Positions 34,058-43,022 of a DNA stretch of 64,000 bases are shown one piece after another (positions within the stretch are counted from its first letter, which is position 1; each line of letters opens with the position of its first letter). Under the pieces are notes generated by a model. That model was not told the DNA's origin. It worked only from the letters and a program-made list of their open reading frames with translations, and did not search any database. The stretch lies in assembly GCA_016200545.1 (NCBI GenBank), contig JACQEO010000049.1, positions 1-64,000 on the forward strand, read 5' to 3'. A program made the position numbers and the translations under genes. The DNA comes from Deltaproteobacteria bacterium (GTDB taxonomy: Bacteria > Desulfobacterota > Binatia > UTPRO1).

Positions 34058-34990
34058 ATGCTCCGCTTCGGGATCCACACCGGACCGCAGCACTGTACGA
34101 TCGCGGAGCTGCGCGCGGCGTGGCGCGCCGCCGACCAGGGCGACTTCGACTGGATCTCGGTCTGGGACCACTTCACGACGGCGGTCATCGGCGAGACGCG
34201 CGGCCCGTGCCTCGAGGGCGTGGCGACGATGACGGCGCTTGCCGCCGAGACGATGCGTGTGACCGTCGGGTGTCTGGTATTCTGCATCCTCTACCGGCAT
34301 CCCGCCGTGCTCGCGAAGGCGGCGGTGACGATCGACCACGTGAGCGGGGGACGCATGCACCTCGGCCTCGGGATCGGCTGGCACCAGTCGGAGTGCGAGG
34401 CGTTCGGACTACCGTTCCCGTCGTTGCGCGAGCGCCTCGATCGCCTCGACGAGCAGGCGGCCCTCATCCGCCGCCTCTTCGACGAGGAGTCCGTCACCTT
34501 CGAGGGACGCTACTATCAGCTCCGCGACGCGCGCTGCGAGCCGCGGCCGCTCGGCCGGCCGCAAATCTGGATCGGCGGCATGGGCGAGCGCCGCTTGCTG
34601 CGCATCGTCGCGCAGCGTGCCGACGGCTGGAACGTGCCGTTCGTCGCCCCAGAAGTGTTCGCCGCCAAGAGCGCCGTCCTCAGCGCGTGGTGTGAGCGTG
34701 AGGGCCGCGACCCGGCGGCGGTCATGCGCACCGTGAATCTCGGCCTGGCCCTGGCGTCCGACGAAGCCGGCGCGCGCCGCAAGCACGAGGCGCTCGCCGA
34801 ACAGTTCGGGTCGATGCTGTCGTTTCTCGAGCCCGGGATGCTGATCGGTACTCCGGAGCAGGTGATCGACCGCGTCGCCGCCTACCGCGACGCCGGCGCG
34901 GCGCGCATCAACCTCGCCCTGCGCGCGCCGTTCGACCTCGAGGCGCTCGAGCTGTTCCGCACGCGGGTCATGCCTGCGTTCCGCAGCTGA
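34058..34990 (+). CDS. LLM-class F420-dependent oxidoreductase
   Basis: 310 aa luciferase-like barrel. ADQGDFDWISVWDHF at the N-terminus, then GGRMHLGLGIGWHQSECEAFG and GRPQIWIGGMGERRLL, match the F420-binding LLM oxidoreductases (TIGR03560-like). FMN use cannot be excluded by eye. ATG 34058 has AAAAGGAG five bases upstream. Its 3' end overlaps the convergent MaoC-type gene by 23 bp. No F420 biosynthesis gene is in the window. Confidence 0.85.
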   Translation: MLRFGIHTGPQHCTIAELRAAWRAADQGDFDWISVWDHFTTAVIGETRGPCLEGVATMTALAAETMRVTVGCLVFCILYRHPAVLAKAAVTIDHVSGGRMHLGLGIGWHQSECEAFGLPFPSLRERLDRLDEQAALIRRLFDEESVTFEGRYYQLRDARCEPRPLGRPQIWIGGMGERRLLRIVAQRADGWNVPFVAPEVFAAKSAVLSAWCEREGRDPAAVMRTVNLGLALASDEAGARRKHEALAEQFGSMLSFLEPGMLIGTPEQVIDRVAAYRDAGAARINLALRAPFDLEALELFRTRVMPAFRS

Positions 34991-35465
34991 TGGCGGTTCG
35001 CCGCGCGCTCAGCGATAGTAGCGGGTAGATCACCTCGGCGACGCACGTCGGCTTCACCTGATTCTCGACCTCGAAGGTGAGGCCGATCGTCGTGCTGGCG
35101 CCGCCCTGCGTCGCCTCGAAGCCGTTCAAGGTCGCGTGCGCCCGCACCTTGGCGCCCACCGGAAGCGGGCTCGGGAGGCGCATCTTGTTGAGGCCGTAGT
35201 TGACGCCCATGCGCACGCCGTCGACGCGCAGGATCTGCGCCAGGAGATAGGGTGCGAGCGCGAGCGTGTAGTAGCCGTGCGCGATCGGTCCACCGAACGG
35301 CGACTCGCGGCGGCAGCGCTCGGGATCGACGTGGATCCACTGATGGTCGTGCGTAGCACGCGCGAAGAGGTCGATCTCCTCCTGCGTGACCGGGTGCCAA
35401 TCGCTGACGCCAAGCTCCTGGCCGACGAGGCCCTGCATCTCCTCCAAGCCGCTGATCGTGCGCAT
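34968..35465 (-). CDS. MaoC-like (R)-enoyl-CoA hydratase
   Basis: 165 aa hot-dog fold. FARATHDHQWIHVDPERC includes the family's catalytic D-x(4)-H arrangement, and FGGPIAHGYYTLALAPYLL the conserved second half (hydratase 2 motif). The ATG at 35465 is supported by AGAGGAG upstream. These enzymes hydrate enoyl-CoA or process branched acyl-CoA, which fits the crotonase at 36254 and the acyl-CoA dehydrogenase at 43023. It overlaps the end of the LLM oxidoreductase gene tail to tail. Confidence 0.88.
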   Translation of the reverse strand: MRTISGLEEMQGLVGQELGVSDWHPVTQEEIDLFARATHDHQWIHVDPERCRRESPFGGPIAHGYYTLALAPYLLAQILRVDGVRMGVNYGLNKMRLPSPLPVGAKVRAHATLNGFEATQGGASTTIGLTFEVENQVKPTCVAEVIYPLLSLSARRTAISCGTQA

Positions 35466-35619
35466 CGCGTGCTCCTCTTTCCGATTCCGCTGTGGAACGC
35501 GCGAGGCACTGTAGGCGATCGACGGCGTCCACACTAGATGAACCGCTCGCGGCCGTGTGGGCGTCGCCTTGACCCTCCAAACGAGCATGGGATAGGACGG
35601 CGGTCGATCAGGAGGGCGC

Positions 35620-36237
35620 ATGATACAGACGGTCATGTTCGCGATTTTGTCGATGATACTGGTCTCGGTAGCGACGGCGCAGGCCGCCGATGCGGGCAAG
35701 AGCCCGGCGCCGGCGAAGAACGCCGCGCCGGCGAAAGCGCCGCGGGTCATCATGAAGACGTCGCTCGGCGAGCTGACGATCGAGCTCTATCCCGACAAGG
35801 CGCCGATCAGCGTCAAGAACTTTCTCGACTACGTCGACGCCAAGTTTTACGACGGCACGATCTTCCATCGCGTCATCCAGACCTTCATGATCCAGGGTGG
35901 CGGCTTCGGCGCCGACATGCAGCAGAAGCCGACGCGTGCGCCCATCAAGAACGAGGCGGGGAACGGCCTGAAGAACACCGTCGGTACGCTCGCGATGGCC
36001 CGCACCGGGGTCGTCGATAGTGCGACGGCGCAATTCTTCGTCAACATCGTCGACAACGCCTTCCTCGACCACCGCGACGAAACGCCGGCGGGCTTCGGAT
36101 ACGCGGTCTTCGGCAAGGTCGCGAACGGCATGGACGTGGTGAAGAAGATCGCCGCGGTGCCGACCACCACGAAGGGGCCGAATCAAAACGTACCTGTCAC
36201 CGCGGTCGTCATCGAGTCGGTGCGCCTCGCTCCCTGA
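35620..36237 (+). CDS. ppiA: secreted cyclophilin-type peptidyl-prolyl isomerase
   Basis: 205 aa. Residues 1-22 are a signal peptide ([10 protein letters not shown]), followed by a short Ala/Pro/Lys linker and a cyclophilin domain. The active-site stretch [18 protein letters not shown] and later [10 protein letters not shown] are present. Mature protein would aid folding in the periplasm. GGAGGGCGC precedes the ATG. The gene lies 154 bp from the divergent MaoC start and 16 bp upstream of a crotonase gene. Confidence 0.92.
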   Translation: MIQTVMFAILSMILVSVATAQAADAGKSPAPAKNAAPAKAPRVIMKTSLGELTIELYPDKAPISVKNFLDYVDAKFYDGTIFHRVIQTFMIQGGGFGADMQQKPTRAPIKNEAGNGLKNTVGTLAMARTGVVDSATAQFFVNIVDNAFLDHRDETPAGFGYAVFGKVANGMDVVKKIAAVPTTTKGPNQNVPVTAVVIESVRLAP

Positions 36238-36253
36238 GCGCTCGAGCACGGAC

Positions 36254-37018
36254 GTGGGCGGCTGGACCATCGAGCAGATCGACGACGTCGCCGTCGTCAC
36301 CATGACCTCCAACAAGGTCAATGCGCTCGACGACGACTTCTTCAGCGACTTGCAGGCGGCGATCGCCGACATCCAGAGCGCGGCGCCGCTTCCGGTCGTG
36401 CTCACCGGAATGGGCAGCTGCTTCTCGGCCGGGCTCAACCTCCTCGAGCTCTACGAATTCGACCGGACGACGCTTGCGACGTTCGTCGACCGTCTGAGCG
36501 AGACCGTCCTGGCGTGGTTCTCGCTGCCGCGTCCGACGATCGCCGCCGTGAACGGTCACGCGATCGCCGGCGGCTGCGTCATCGCGCTCGCCTGCGATCT
36601 GCGCATCGTCGTCGACAACGACGACGCGCAGATCGGTCTCAACGAGGTGCAGGTCGGCATTCCGTTTCCGGGCGTGCCCTTCGAGATCGCGCGCCACGCG
36701 CTCTCGCCCGAGCGCCTGCGCGAGGTGATGCTCACCGGCGCCCTCTACACGCCGGACGAGGCGCGCGCTCGTGGTCTCGTCGACGAGATCGTCGAGTCGG
36801 ACGCGCTGCTGCCGCGCGCGATCGCCGTCGCGCGCGCGATCGCCCCGGACTCGCTCGAGGCATACGCGACGATCAAGGCGCATCTCCTCGCCCCGACGCT
36901 CGCCCGCATCGCCGAGAGTCGCGCGCGCATCGATCGTGACTTCCTCGACGTCTGGTTCTCCGAGCCGGCACGCCGGCAGATGAACGAGGTGCGCGAGCGC
37001 CTCCTCGCGCGCCACTGA
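36254..37018 (+). CDS. enoyl-CoA hydratase/isomerase family protein
   Basis: 254 aa crotonase fold. The oxyanion loop is CFSAGLNL and the second loop NGHAIAGGCVIALACD. One Glu (E131 in GLNEVQVGI) sits at the second catalytic position; the first position (GGGCE in hydratases) is GGCVI, so the protein is more likely an isomerase or another crotonase than a classical hydratase. GTG start at 36254, 16 bp after the isomerase gene. A small lipoprotein-like gene follows after 4 bp. Confidence 0.82.
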   Translation: MGGWTIEQIDDVAVVTMTSNKVNALDDDFFSDLQAAIADIQSAAPLPVVLTGMGSCFSAGLNLLELYEFDRTTLATFVDRLSETVLAWFSLPRPTIAAVNGHAIAGGCVIALACDLRIVVDNDDAQIGLNEVQVGIPFPGVPFEIARHALSPERLREVMLTGALYTPDEARARGLVDEIVESDALLPRAIAVARAIAPDSLEAYATIKAHLLAPTLARIAESRARIDRDFLDVWFSEPARRQMNEVRERLLARH

Positions 37019-37022
37019 ACGG

Positions 37023-37424
37023 ATGAAACGCCCCATGCGGGTCGTGACGCGCGCGGCGCTCGCCGTCTGCCTGGTGACGGTCGGCTGTGCCGCTCGCGTC
37101 GCGACCCTGCCTGGCGTCCTCGGCGCCGAGGCCTATCCACCGACGATGGTGCTCGCGACCGGGGCGACGGGCGAGGACTGCGGCAGCTCGATTCTCCTCG
37201 TGCGGCTCCACCGGCCCTCGCTCGCGGACGCGGTCGCGCGCGCGATTGCGAGCGTCCCCGAGGCGACGTTGCTCACCGACGTCCAGATCGACGCGACGGC
37301 GTTCCTCACCGGCATCTACAACCGTGGCTGCGTGCGCGTGAAGGGCAGCGCCGCGAAGCTCGTGTCCTCCGTCGTGGTACCGATGCCGGAGGGCCATCAC
37401 GAGCACCACGACGAGCCGCGCTGA
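37023..37424 (+). CDS. small predicted lipoprotein, unknown function
   Basis: 133 aa. The N-terminus (MKRPMRVVTRAALAVCLVTVGC) is a basic and hydrophobic signal ending in a Cys, likely a lipobox, though the residues before Cys are not ideal. Two further Cys (EDCGS, NRGC) may pair in the periplasm. The C-terminus is His/Glu-rich (EGHHEHHDE), which could bind metal. I do not recognise the family. It sits between the crotonase and the metallo-hydrolase genes on the same strand. Confidence 0.6.
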   Translation: MKRPMRVVTRAALAVCLVTVGCAARVATLPGVLGAEAYPPTMVLATGATGEDCGSSILLVRLHRPSLADAVARAIASVPEATLLTDVQIDATAFLTGIYNRGCVRVKGSAAKLVSSVVVPMPEGHHEHHDEPR

Positions 37425-37437
37425 GGCCCCTCGTCGC

Positions 37438-38514
37438 GTGTTTCGCCACCGCGCTCGCTGGATGACCGCCGTCTCGGCGATCGCCGCCGCCGGCGTCGTC
37501 GTCTATGCCTGCGGCGGCCCGTGGCGACGACCGATCGCCGCGCCGGTGCGTCCTGATCCTCGCTCGTGGTTGGCGGACGACCTGACGATCGCCTACATCG
37601 GCCACGCGTCGGTGCTGATCGACTTTGCCGGTACGCGTATCCTCACCGATCCGGCGTTCTTCGCGCGCATCGGGATCAAGGTCGCGGGCGTGACGATCGG
37701 GCCAACGCGCGTCGTGCGCGCCGCACTCGCACCCGAAGACCTGCCGCCGATCACGGCCGTCCTCGTTTCGCACGCGCACATGGACAGTCTCGATCGCCCG
37801 TCGCTGCGGTGCCTGACCGCGGTGCCCCTGTTGGTGACGCCGCGGCAGACACGCGACCTCGTCGACGACCTCGGCTTCGCGCGTGTCGTCGAGCTCGGGT
37901 GGGGCGAGCACGTCGAGGCCGGTGACGTCAGCATCGAGGCCGTACCGGTAAACCACTGGGGGAAGCGCTGGCCGTGGGACGGCTGGCGCGGCTACAACGG
38001 CTACCTGCTCACCAAGGGCGAGCACCGCGTGCTGTTCGCGAGCGACACCGCTTACACCGAGGCCTTCGGCGCGCTGGCACACGCGCCGCGCATCGACGTC
38101 GCGATCTTCGGTATCGGCGCCTATGATCCGTGGATCATGAACCACGCCGATCCTGAGCAGGCGTGGCGCATGTTCACCATGACCGACGCTTGCTACCTCG
38201 TGCCGGTGCACTGGGACACGTTCCGTCTCGGCAAGGAACCGCTCGGCGAGGCGCTGGCGCGCCTGCTCATCGCGGCCGGGCCGGAGAAGGCGCGCGTCGC
38301 CATTCGCCGTACCGGCGACACCTTCGTCGTCCCGCGCGGCGGCTGCGACCCCACACCGGCGCCAGCCGCGCTCTCCAGGAGCACCCGGGATTTACTCCCA
38401 GGTGCGACGCCCATCGCGAGCGCAGCGAGCGGGGGCGAAGCGGGGAGCCACCCGGATTCACTCCGGGTGGCGACGCCCATCGCGAGCGTAGCGAGCGGGG
38501 GCGTTATCAAATAA
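37438..38514 (+). CDS. MBL-fold metallo-hydrolase with repeat-encoded C-terminal tail
   Basis: 358 aa with an N-terminal membrane anchor (about 9-25). The UlaG/RomA-like beta-lactamase fold shows AYIGHASVLID, SHAHMDSLD (H112, H114, D116), NHWGKRWPWDG, ASDTAY and VPVHWDTF. The canonical HxHxDH is HAHMDS (S117). Residues about 313-358 are encoded by two copies of a palindromic repeat (ATPIASAASGG, ATPIASVASGG), so the natural C-terminus is near residue 310. Substrate unknown; relatives act on lactones or phospholipid amides. GTG 37438 is the chosen start; ATG at 37462 would also work. Confidence 0.78.
   Translation: MFRHRARWMTAVSAIAAAGVVVYACGGPWRRPIAAPVRPDPRSWLADDLTIAYIGHASVLIDFAGTRILTDPAFFARIGIKVAGVTIGPTRVVRAALAPEDLPPITAVLVSHAHMDSLDRPSLRCLTAVPLLVTPRQTRDLVDDLGFARVVELGWGEHVEAGDVSIEAVPVNHWGKRWPWDGWRGYNGYLLTKGEHRVLFASDTAYTEAFGALAHAPRIDVAIFGIGAYDPWIMNHADPEQAWRMFTMTDACYLVPVHWDTFRLGKEPLGEALARLLIAAGPEKARVAIRRTGDTFVVPRGGCDPTPAPAALSRSTRDLLPGATPIASAASGGEAGSHPDSLRVATPIASVASGGVIK
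38378..38436 (-). repeat. palindromic repeat, copy 2 (inside CDS 3' end)
   Basis: This is the reverse-orientation relative of the repeat at 1185-1245, with a few substitutions and two single-base losses in the GC-rich half. One mismatch interrupts the hairpin arms (TCCCAGGTGC). It is read through as protein in the metallo-hydrolase gene. Confidence 0.8.
38445..38502 (-). repeat. palindromic repeat, copy 3 (tandem with copy 2)
   Basis: It lies 8 bp after copy 2 in the same orientation. The hairpin arms are changed on both sides (CCACCCGGA / TCCGGGTGG) and still pair perfectly, a compensatory pattern that argues the hairpin itself is maintained. It supplies the last residues of the metallo-hydrolase gene before its TAA. 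Confidence 0.8.
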
Positions 38515-38641
38515 ATACGCCGATTGCCGCGACGTCCGGCGCAGTCTACAGTGGAGCTCCGACCGGTGCTCACTTGACCGGGCGCCACGTCCGCCGTGCC
38601 AAGCATTGGTGGAGCCGGCGGATGCGGGATTAGGAGGAGGC

Positions 38642-38905
38642 ATGGCACAGAAGGGCAAGGAGTCTCCCGAGATGTCGCCGGAGAAGGCCCTCGCGCTACT
38701 CACCGAGGTCCGCAACCGTTTGAGCACGGTCGCCTGGGCGCTTCACGGTATGCACCACGAGTCGGAGCCTCCCGGACCCGACGACCTCGCCGCCGTCGAG
38801 CAGTTGGTGAGTGATACCGTCGAGGGCCCGCTCAACGAAGCGTGTGACGCTCTCGCGGCCCTCCTCGGCGTGAACGCCGAGAGCGAGAGCCTGACGAGGC
38901 ACTGA
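38642..38905 (+). CDS. small conserved-looking protein, unknown function
   Basis: 87 aa, acidic, predicted mostly helical, no signal peptide. A very strong ribosome site (GGAGGAGGC) precedes the ATG, so it is probably well translated. ALALLTEVRNRLSTVAWAL and DTVEGPLNEACDALAALLG look like two amphipathic helices. I do not recognise a family. It lies 3 bp upstream of an isochorismatase-type hydrolase gene and is likely co-transcribed with it. Confidence 0.65.
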   Translation: MAQKGKESPEMSPEKALALLTEVRNRLSTVAWALHGMHHESEPPGPDDLAAVEQLVSDTVEGPLNEACDALAALLGVNAESESLTRH

Positions 38906-38908
38906 GTC

Positions 38909-39481
38909 GTGCCCGCGGGCACGCCCCGTCATCCGCGACTTCTCGATCGCGACGCCGCAGTTGTGGTCGTGATCGACGTGCAGGAAGCGTATCGGAGCGT
39001 GCTGCACGAGTACGAGCGCGTCGCTCGCGCCGTCGCCGTGCTCGTGCAGGGGGCCGCTGCCCTCGGGGTCCCCGTGCTCGCCACCGAACAGTATCCGAAG
39101 GGCCTCGGCCACACCGCTGCCGAGGTTGCCGAGCACCTGCCGCGCGGGGTGGCGCCGATCGAGAAGCTGAGCCTCAGCTGCTGCGGTACGCCGCTCTTCG
39201 TGTCGACGCTCGCTCGCTTGCGACGCCGGCAGGTCGTCCTCGCCGGCATCGAAACGCATGCCTGCGTCAGTCAGACGGCGCACGATCTGATTGCCGCGGG
39301 CTACGCCGTGCACCTGCCGCGCGATACGACGTCATCCCGCCGCGCCGAGGACGCGGCGATCGGCTGGGAGAAGATGCTCAGCGCCGGGGTCATCCCGGCG
39401 ACCGTCGAGAGCGCCCTCCTCGAGCTGCTCCGCACTGCCGAGGCCCCCGAGTTCAAGGCCGTCCAGTGCCTCATTCGATAA
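38909..39481 (+). CDS. isochorismatase-family cysteine hydrolase
   Basis: 190 aa. The Asp-Lys-Cys triad is visible: D23 in VVIDVQEAY, K86 in IEKLSLSCCG, C119 in GIETHACVSQT. The sequence resembles YcaC-like proteins of unknown substrate more than true isochorismatase or nicotinamidase. Start is GTG 38909, 3 bp after the previous stop. An intact palindromic repeat begins 3 bp after its own stop. Confidence 0.87.
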   Translation: MPAGTPRHPRLLDRDAAVVVVIDVQEAYRSVLHEYERVARAVAVLVQGAAALGVPVLATEQYPKGLGHTAAEVAEHLPRGVAPIEKLSLSCCGTPLFVSTLARLRRRQVVLAGIETHACVSQTAHDLIAAGYAVHLPRDTTSSRRAEDAAIGWEKMLSAGVIPATVESALLELLRTAEAPEFKAVQCLIR

Positions 39482-39483
39482 CT

Positions 39484-39544
39484 GCCCCCGCTCGGCTGCG
39501 CCTCGCGATGGGCGTCGCACCCGGGAGTGAATCCCGGGTGCTCC
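39484..39544 (+). repeat. 61-bp palindromic intergenic repeat, copy 4
   Basis: The sequence is identical over 61 bp to copy 1 at 1185-1245, 38 kb away, and in the same position just after a stop codon. Hairpin arms are at 39517-39526 and 39532-39541 with loop GTGAA. It separates the isochorismatase-type gene from the convergent TPR gene. Confidence 0.85.
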
Positions 39545-39596
39545 GACGCGGGAAGTGCTCCTACGTCGGAGTGAATGCGACGCGCACGTTTCTGGA

Positions 39597-41270
39597 CTAC
39601 AACTCTTCCATCCGCAACTGGACGTCGGCGTGCGCCCACGCGATGCGAAACTCGCGCTCGACCGCGTCGGCCGCGACCGTCTTCCCTTGGGCACGGAGCG
39701 ACTGGTGGAGACCGAACAGTGAGCGCCCGTTCCGCGGGTTGCGACTCAAGTCGTCGCGGAACACGGCTTCCGCCTCGGCCGGGCGTCCGGCGACGTAGAG
39801 TGCGGCGCCAAGTGACTCGCGCACCGGGTAATACCAGGCAGGCGGCTCGTCGTAGGCGAGCGCGTCCTGGCGCTCCACGGCGTGCCGCCACTCGCTGACG
39901 GCAGCCTCGCGGTCGCCGGCGACGGCCGCCAGACGCGCGTCGAAGACCGCGCGTGCTACGCCGAGAACGTCGTCGGTGCGATTCAAGTTGAAGAGCGCGT
40001 CCTTGGGAAGAGCCGTGCGCGCAGCATCGAACGCCTCGCGCTCCGCCAGCGCCCGCGCGCGCGCGCCCGTCGCCGCAAACGCGACGCCGCGTGCGAAGTG
40101 CCAGAGCGCGGCCGCGCCGCCGAGACGCGGATCAGGGGCCGGGGAGCGTGCCAGCGTATCCCAGTGTCGAAAGCGCAGCGCGACGAAGAGCGGCGTCGGC
40201 GCGAAGTACTCGACCATCCCCGCCATCAGGCCCGCTGGCGCGAGCTGCGCCACGTTCGCGACGACCGCCGCGGCGGCGCGCTCGGCCGCCGCCGACTCGC
40301 CGGCCATGGCGCGCGACGCGGTGAGGAAGTGCAAGTTGTGCGTGTAGTAGATGAGCGGGTAGACCCCGGCGACGTCGGCCCCGCCGCGGAGGTAGGCGCG
40401 ATCCGCCTCGGCCGCAGCCTCGTTGGCGCGCGACGCAGCCGCGTAGTCGCCGGTCCGCATGTAGATGTGCGCCGGCATGTGGACGAGATGACCGGCCGCC
40501 GGCGCCAGCGTCGTCAGGCGCGCGGCGCTCGCGAGCGCGCGCTCGGGATGCGGCGAAGCCTCCAGGGCGTGGATGTAGTAGTGGTTCGCCCCGAGGTGAC
40601 GCGGGTCTCGTTGCAGGACACGCTCGAGGACGGTGACGATCTCGTCAGTGTCCGCGGCCGGTTTGCCGTCGGCCGTCCAGAGCTGCCATGGGCGGAGATC
40701 CATGAGACTCTCCGCGAAGAGGGCGGCGGCGTCGAGATCGTCGGGATGGCGTGTGGCGACGTCGCGCATCGCGTCTGCATAGGCGACCGCGAACGCCTTC
40801 AGATCGGCGTCGGGATCGTCCGAGTAGCGGCGCGCCAGCGCCTCCACGTAGGCGCGCTCGTCCTCGCGCGCGTCAGCCGCGAGCGCGCGTGCCCGCTGCA
40901 CGGCCGCGTAGGCCTCCTGCTCGCGCGCCGGGTCGACGTCGAGGTTGATGTTCGGACCGAGGGCGAGCGCGATGCCCCAGACCGGCATCGGCGCTTTCGG
41001 ATCGAGCTCCGCGGCACGGCTGAACGCGCGTGCGGCCTCGTCGTGATTGAACGCGTAGAGGAGACGGAGACCCTGATCGAAAAACCGCTGCGCTCCGAGA
41101 CTCACGGTCACGATCGGGTGGTGGAGGTCGCCCAGGCCGCGCATTAGGGTTGCGGGCGGGCGCGGACGCGGCGGCGGCCCGCCGCCGTGCTCGCATGCCG
41201 GCGCGGGCGCGGCGAGAAGCGCGGCCGCGAGCGCGGCGGCCGCGCGGCGTCGCACACGCACGGTTCTCAC
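39597..41270 (-). CDS. exported tetratricopeptide-repeat protein
   Basis: About 557 aa. The signal (RRRAAAALAAALLAAPAPAC) may be a lipoprotein signal, with Cys at its end. TPR-like helical pairs run through the rest: AARAFSRAAELDPKAPMPVWG, LERVLQRDPRHLGANHYYIH, AEAVFRDDLSRNPRNGRSLFG. The stretch GHLVHMPAHIYMRTGDY is typical of a periplasmic TPR family often found near redox or hydrolase genes. GTG 41270 overlaps the amidohydrolase stop (GTGA); the longer frame upstream is a shadow. Partner unknown. Confidence 0.82.
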   Translation of the reverse strand: MRTVRVRRRAAAALAAALLAAPAPACEHGGGPPPRPRPPATLMRGLGDLHHPIVTVSLGAQRFFDQGLRLLYAFNHDEAARAFSRAAELDPKAPMPVWGIALALGPNINLDVDPAREQEAYAAVQRARALAADAREDERAYVEALARRYSDDPDADLKAFAVAYADAMRDVATRHPDDLDAAALFAESLMDLRPWQLWTADGKPAADTDEIVTVLERVLQRDPRHLGANHYYIHALEASPHPERALASAARLTTLAPAAGHLVHMPAHIYMRTGDYAAASRANEAAAEADRAYLRGGADVAGVYPLIYYTHNLHFLTASRAMAGESAAAERAAAAVVANVAQLAPAGLMAGMVEYFAPTPLFVALRFRHWDTLARSPAPDPRLGGAAALWHFARGVAFAATGARARALAEREAFDAARTALPKDALFNLNRTDDVLGVARAVFDARLAAVAGDREAAVSEWRHAVERQDALAYDEPPAWYYPVRESLGAALYVAGRPAEAEAVFRDDLSRNPRNGRSLFGLHQSLRAQGKTVAADAVEREFRIAWAHADVQLRMEEL

Positions 41271-42970
41271 AGCGCCCCCGCGTCGTAGACCGTACGGCCG
41301 CCGAGGACCGTGCGCAGGACGCGGGTGCCGGGGAGATCGTCGAGCGCGCATTCGAGCGGGTCGCGGTCGACGATCACGAGGTCGGCGTGATCACCCGGAC
41401 CAAGGGTGCCGATGCCGTCCCATTGGAGTACGCGCGCGGCGTCACGCATCCACATCGCCAACGCCTCGGTGCGCGTCACCCGCTGCGCGGGTCCGAGGTT
41501 GCTCCGCCCGCTCACCGCGAAGCGGTGGGTCAGGGCGAGCTGGATGTGCTCGAAGATGTTCTTCGGCCCCCAGTCGCTGCCGCAGGCGACCGTCATGCCG
41601 GCGTCGAGGAGGCGACGGAGTGGAATCAGATGTTCGAGGACGTGCGTCCCGATACGCTCGAGGAACAGATCGCCCTTGCCCCACGAGAAGGACATGCTCG
41701 TCGTCACATCCATCCCCAGTGCCGCGTAGCGGCGGGCGGCCGACGGCTCGACGAAGAACGCGTGCTGCAAGATCCAATGGCGCGCGCGGATGTCGCGCTG
41801 CGCGGCGACGGCTTCGAGCTGTGTCAGGTACTCGGCGTGCTCGCCGGTGCCGGCGACGATCACGTTCAGGCGCAGATCGTGACGGGCGCAGAAGTCCATC
41901 GCGAGCGCGGCCTTCTCGGCGGAGACGAAGGACACACCGGTCGTCGGCTCGCCGTACGGTCCGCGGTACGGCTCGCGCATGAGGAGGAAGCCGGGCCAAC
42001 ACGGGCCACCACGGGACAACGTGACGCCGCTCACCCGGAAGAGGTCGTCGCGCACGTCGACCATGGCGCGCGCCTGCTCGAGACGGGCGGCGAACTCGTC
42101 GAGCGACAGCGGTCCGTCCCAAGGCAGGGAGTAGTTCTCCACTTCCGGTGCCGCGAGGACGCGGACACTGAGCGCGCCCTGGTCGCGGAGCATGCGATAC
42201 GTTTCGATGAGCGGCACCTCCATGGCGTGTCCCTCGTAGACGGTGGTCACGCCGAGCGCGTTGTAGCGCGCCATCGCGTTGATCGTACCGGGGACGATCG
42301 CCGTCGGTTGCAGTAGCGGCAGTTGGCGGAGGAGGCCGTTCATGAACGCGTCCCCGGTGTAGTAGTTCGTCACCGATCCCCTGAGGATGCCGATCGGCTC
42401 GCCGCCGCGATCCTTCTCGATCCAGACGTGCTCGACCTGATCGGGTGTCTGCCGGGTGATGCCGAGGCGGGCGAGCGCCGCCGAGTTGAGCGCGCAGACG
42501 TTCGGAATGACGGGTGCCCACGCCTGGATCATCACCGGATGGCGTGTGGTCGCGCGGTCGAGCACGGCGCGATCGGGAAGGGTGCCTTCGGCGAGGTCGC
42601 GGTACGAGCGTCGCAGGAAGTAGTGGGGCTCGCCGACCGGCGTCGTCATGATCCACTCGCCCGCCGGCGTCGACGCCGCACGGGTGGCGATGCGGGCGAC
42701 GATGTCGTCGTGCGACATGGCGTCGGCGAGATCGACGAGAGGAAACGCCAAGACGCCGAAGTGCATGAGATGCGGATGGGTGTCGATCAGCCCCGGCAAC
42801 AGCGCCGCGCCGCGCAGCTCGACGACCTCCGCCGCGGCGCCGGCGAGGCTCCGCATCGCCGGCGCATCACCGCTCGCCACGACCCGCCCGTCGCAGACGA
42901 CGAGCGCGTCGACCGCCGCGCCGTCGTCACGGAAGGTGCGCACCCGCCTGTTCAGGAAGATCGTCGTCAC
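41267..42970 (-). CDS. amidohydrolase family protein (YtcJ-like)
   Basis: 567 aa metal-dependent amidohydrolase of the type 3 branch. The N-terminal HxH ligand motif is GLIDTHPHL; further signature stretches are RHWILQHAFF (metal His), VACGSDWGP (catalytic Asp), and the C-terminal GTLGPGDHADLVIVDRDPL return of the beta sandwich. GTG 42970 starts the protein. It lies 52 bp downstream of the acyl-CoA dehydrogenase and is coupled to the TPR gene. Substrate unknown; relatives hydrolyse N-acyl or cyclic amides. Confidence 0.87.
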   Translation of the reverse strand: MTTIFLNRRVRTFRDDGAAVDALVVCDGRVVASGDAPAMRSLAGAAAEVVELRGAALLPGLIDTHPHLMHFGVLAFPLVDLADAMSHDDIVARIATRAASTPAGEWIMTTPVGEPHYFLRRSYRDLAEGTLPDRAVLDRATTRHPVMIQAWAPVIPNVCALNSAALARLGITRQTPDQVEHVWIEKDRGGEPIGILRGSVTNYYTGDAFMNGLLRQLPLLQPTAIVPGTINAMARYNALGVTTVYEGHAMEVPLIETYRMLRDQGALSVRVLAAPEVENYSLPWDGPLSLDEFAARLEQARAMVDVRDDLFRVSGVTLSRGGPCWPGFLLMREPYRGPYGEPTTGVSFVSAEKAALAMDFCARHDLRLNVIVAGTGEHAEYLTQLEAVAAQRDIRARHWILQHAFFVEPSAARRYAALGMDVTTSMSFSWGKGDLFLERIGTHVLEHLIPLRRLLDAGMTVACGSDWGPKNIFEHIQLALTHRFAVSGRSNLGPAQRVTRTEALAMWMRDAARVLQWDGIGTLGPGDHADLVIVDRDPLECALDDLPGTRVLRTVLGGRTVYDAGAL

Positions 42971-43022
42971 GACCCCTCGGTGACACGCGCGTGCGACGAT
43001 GTGAGCAGGAGCGGCGGCGACA

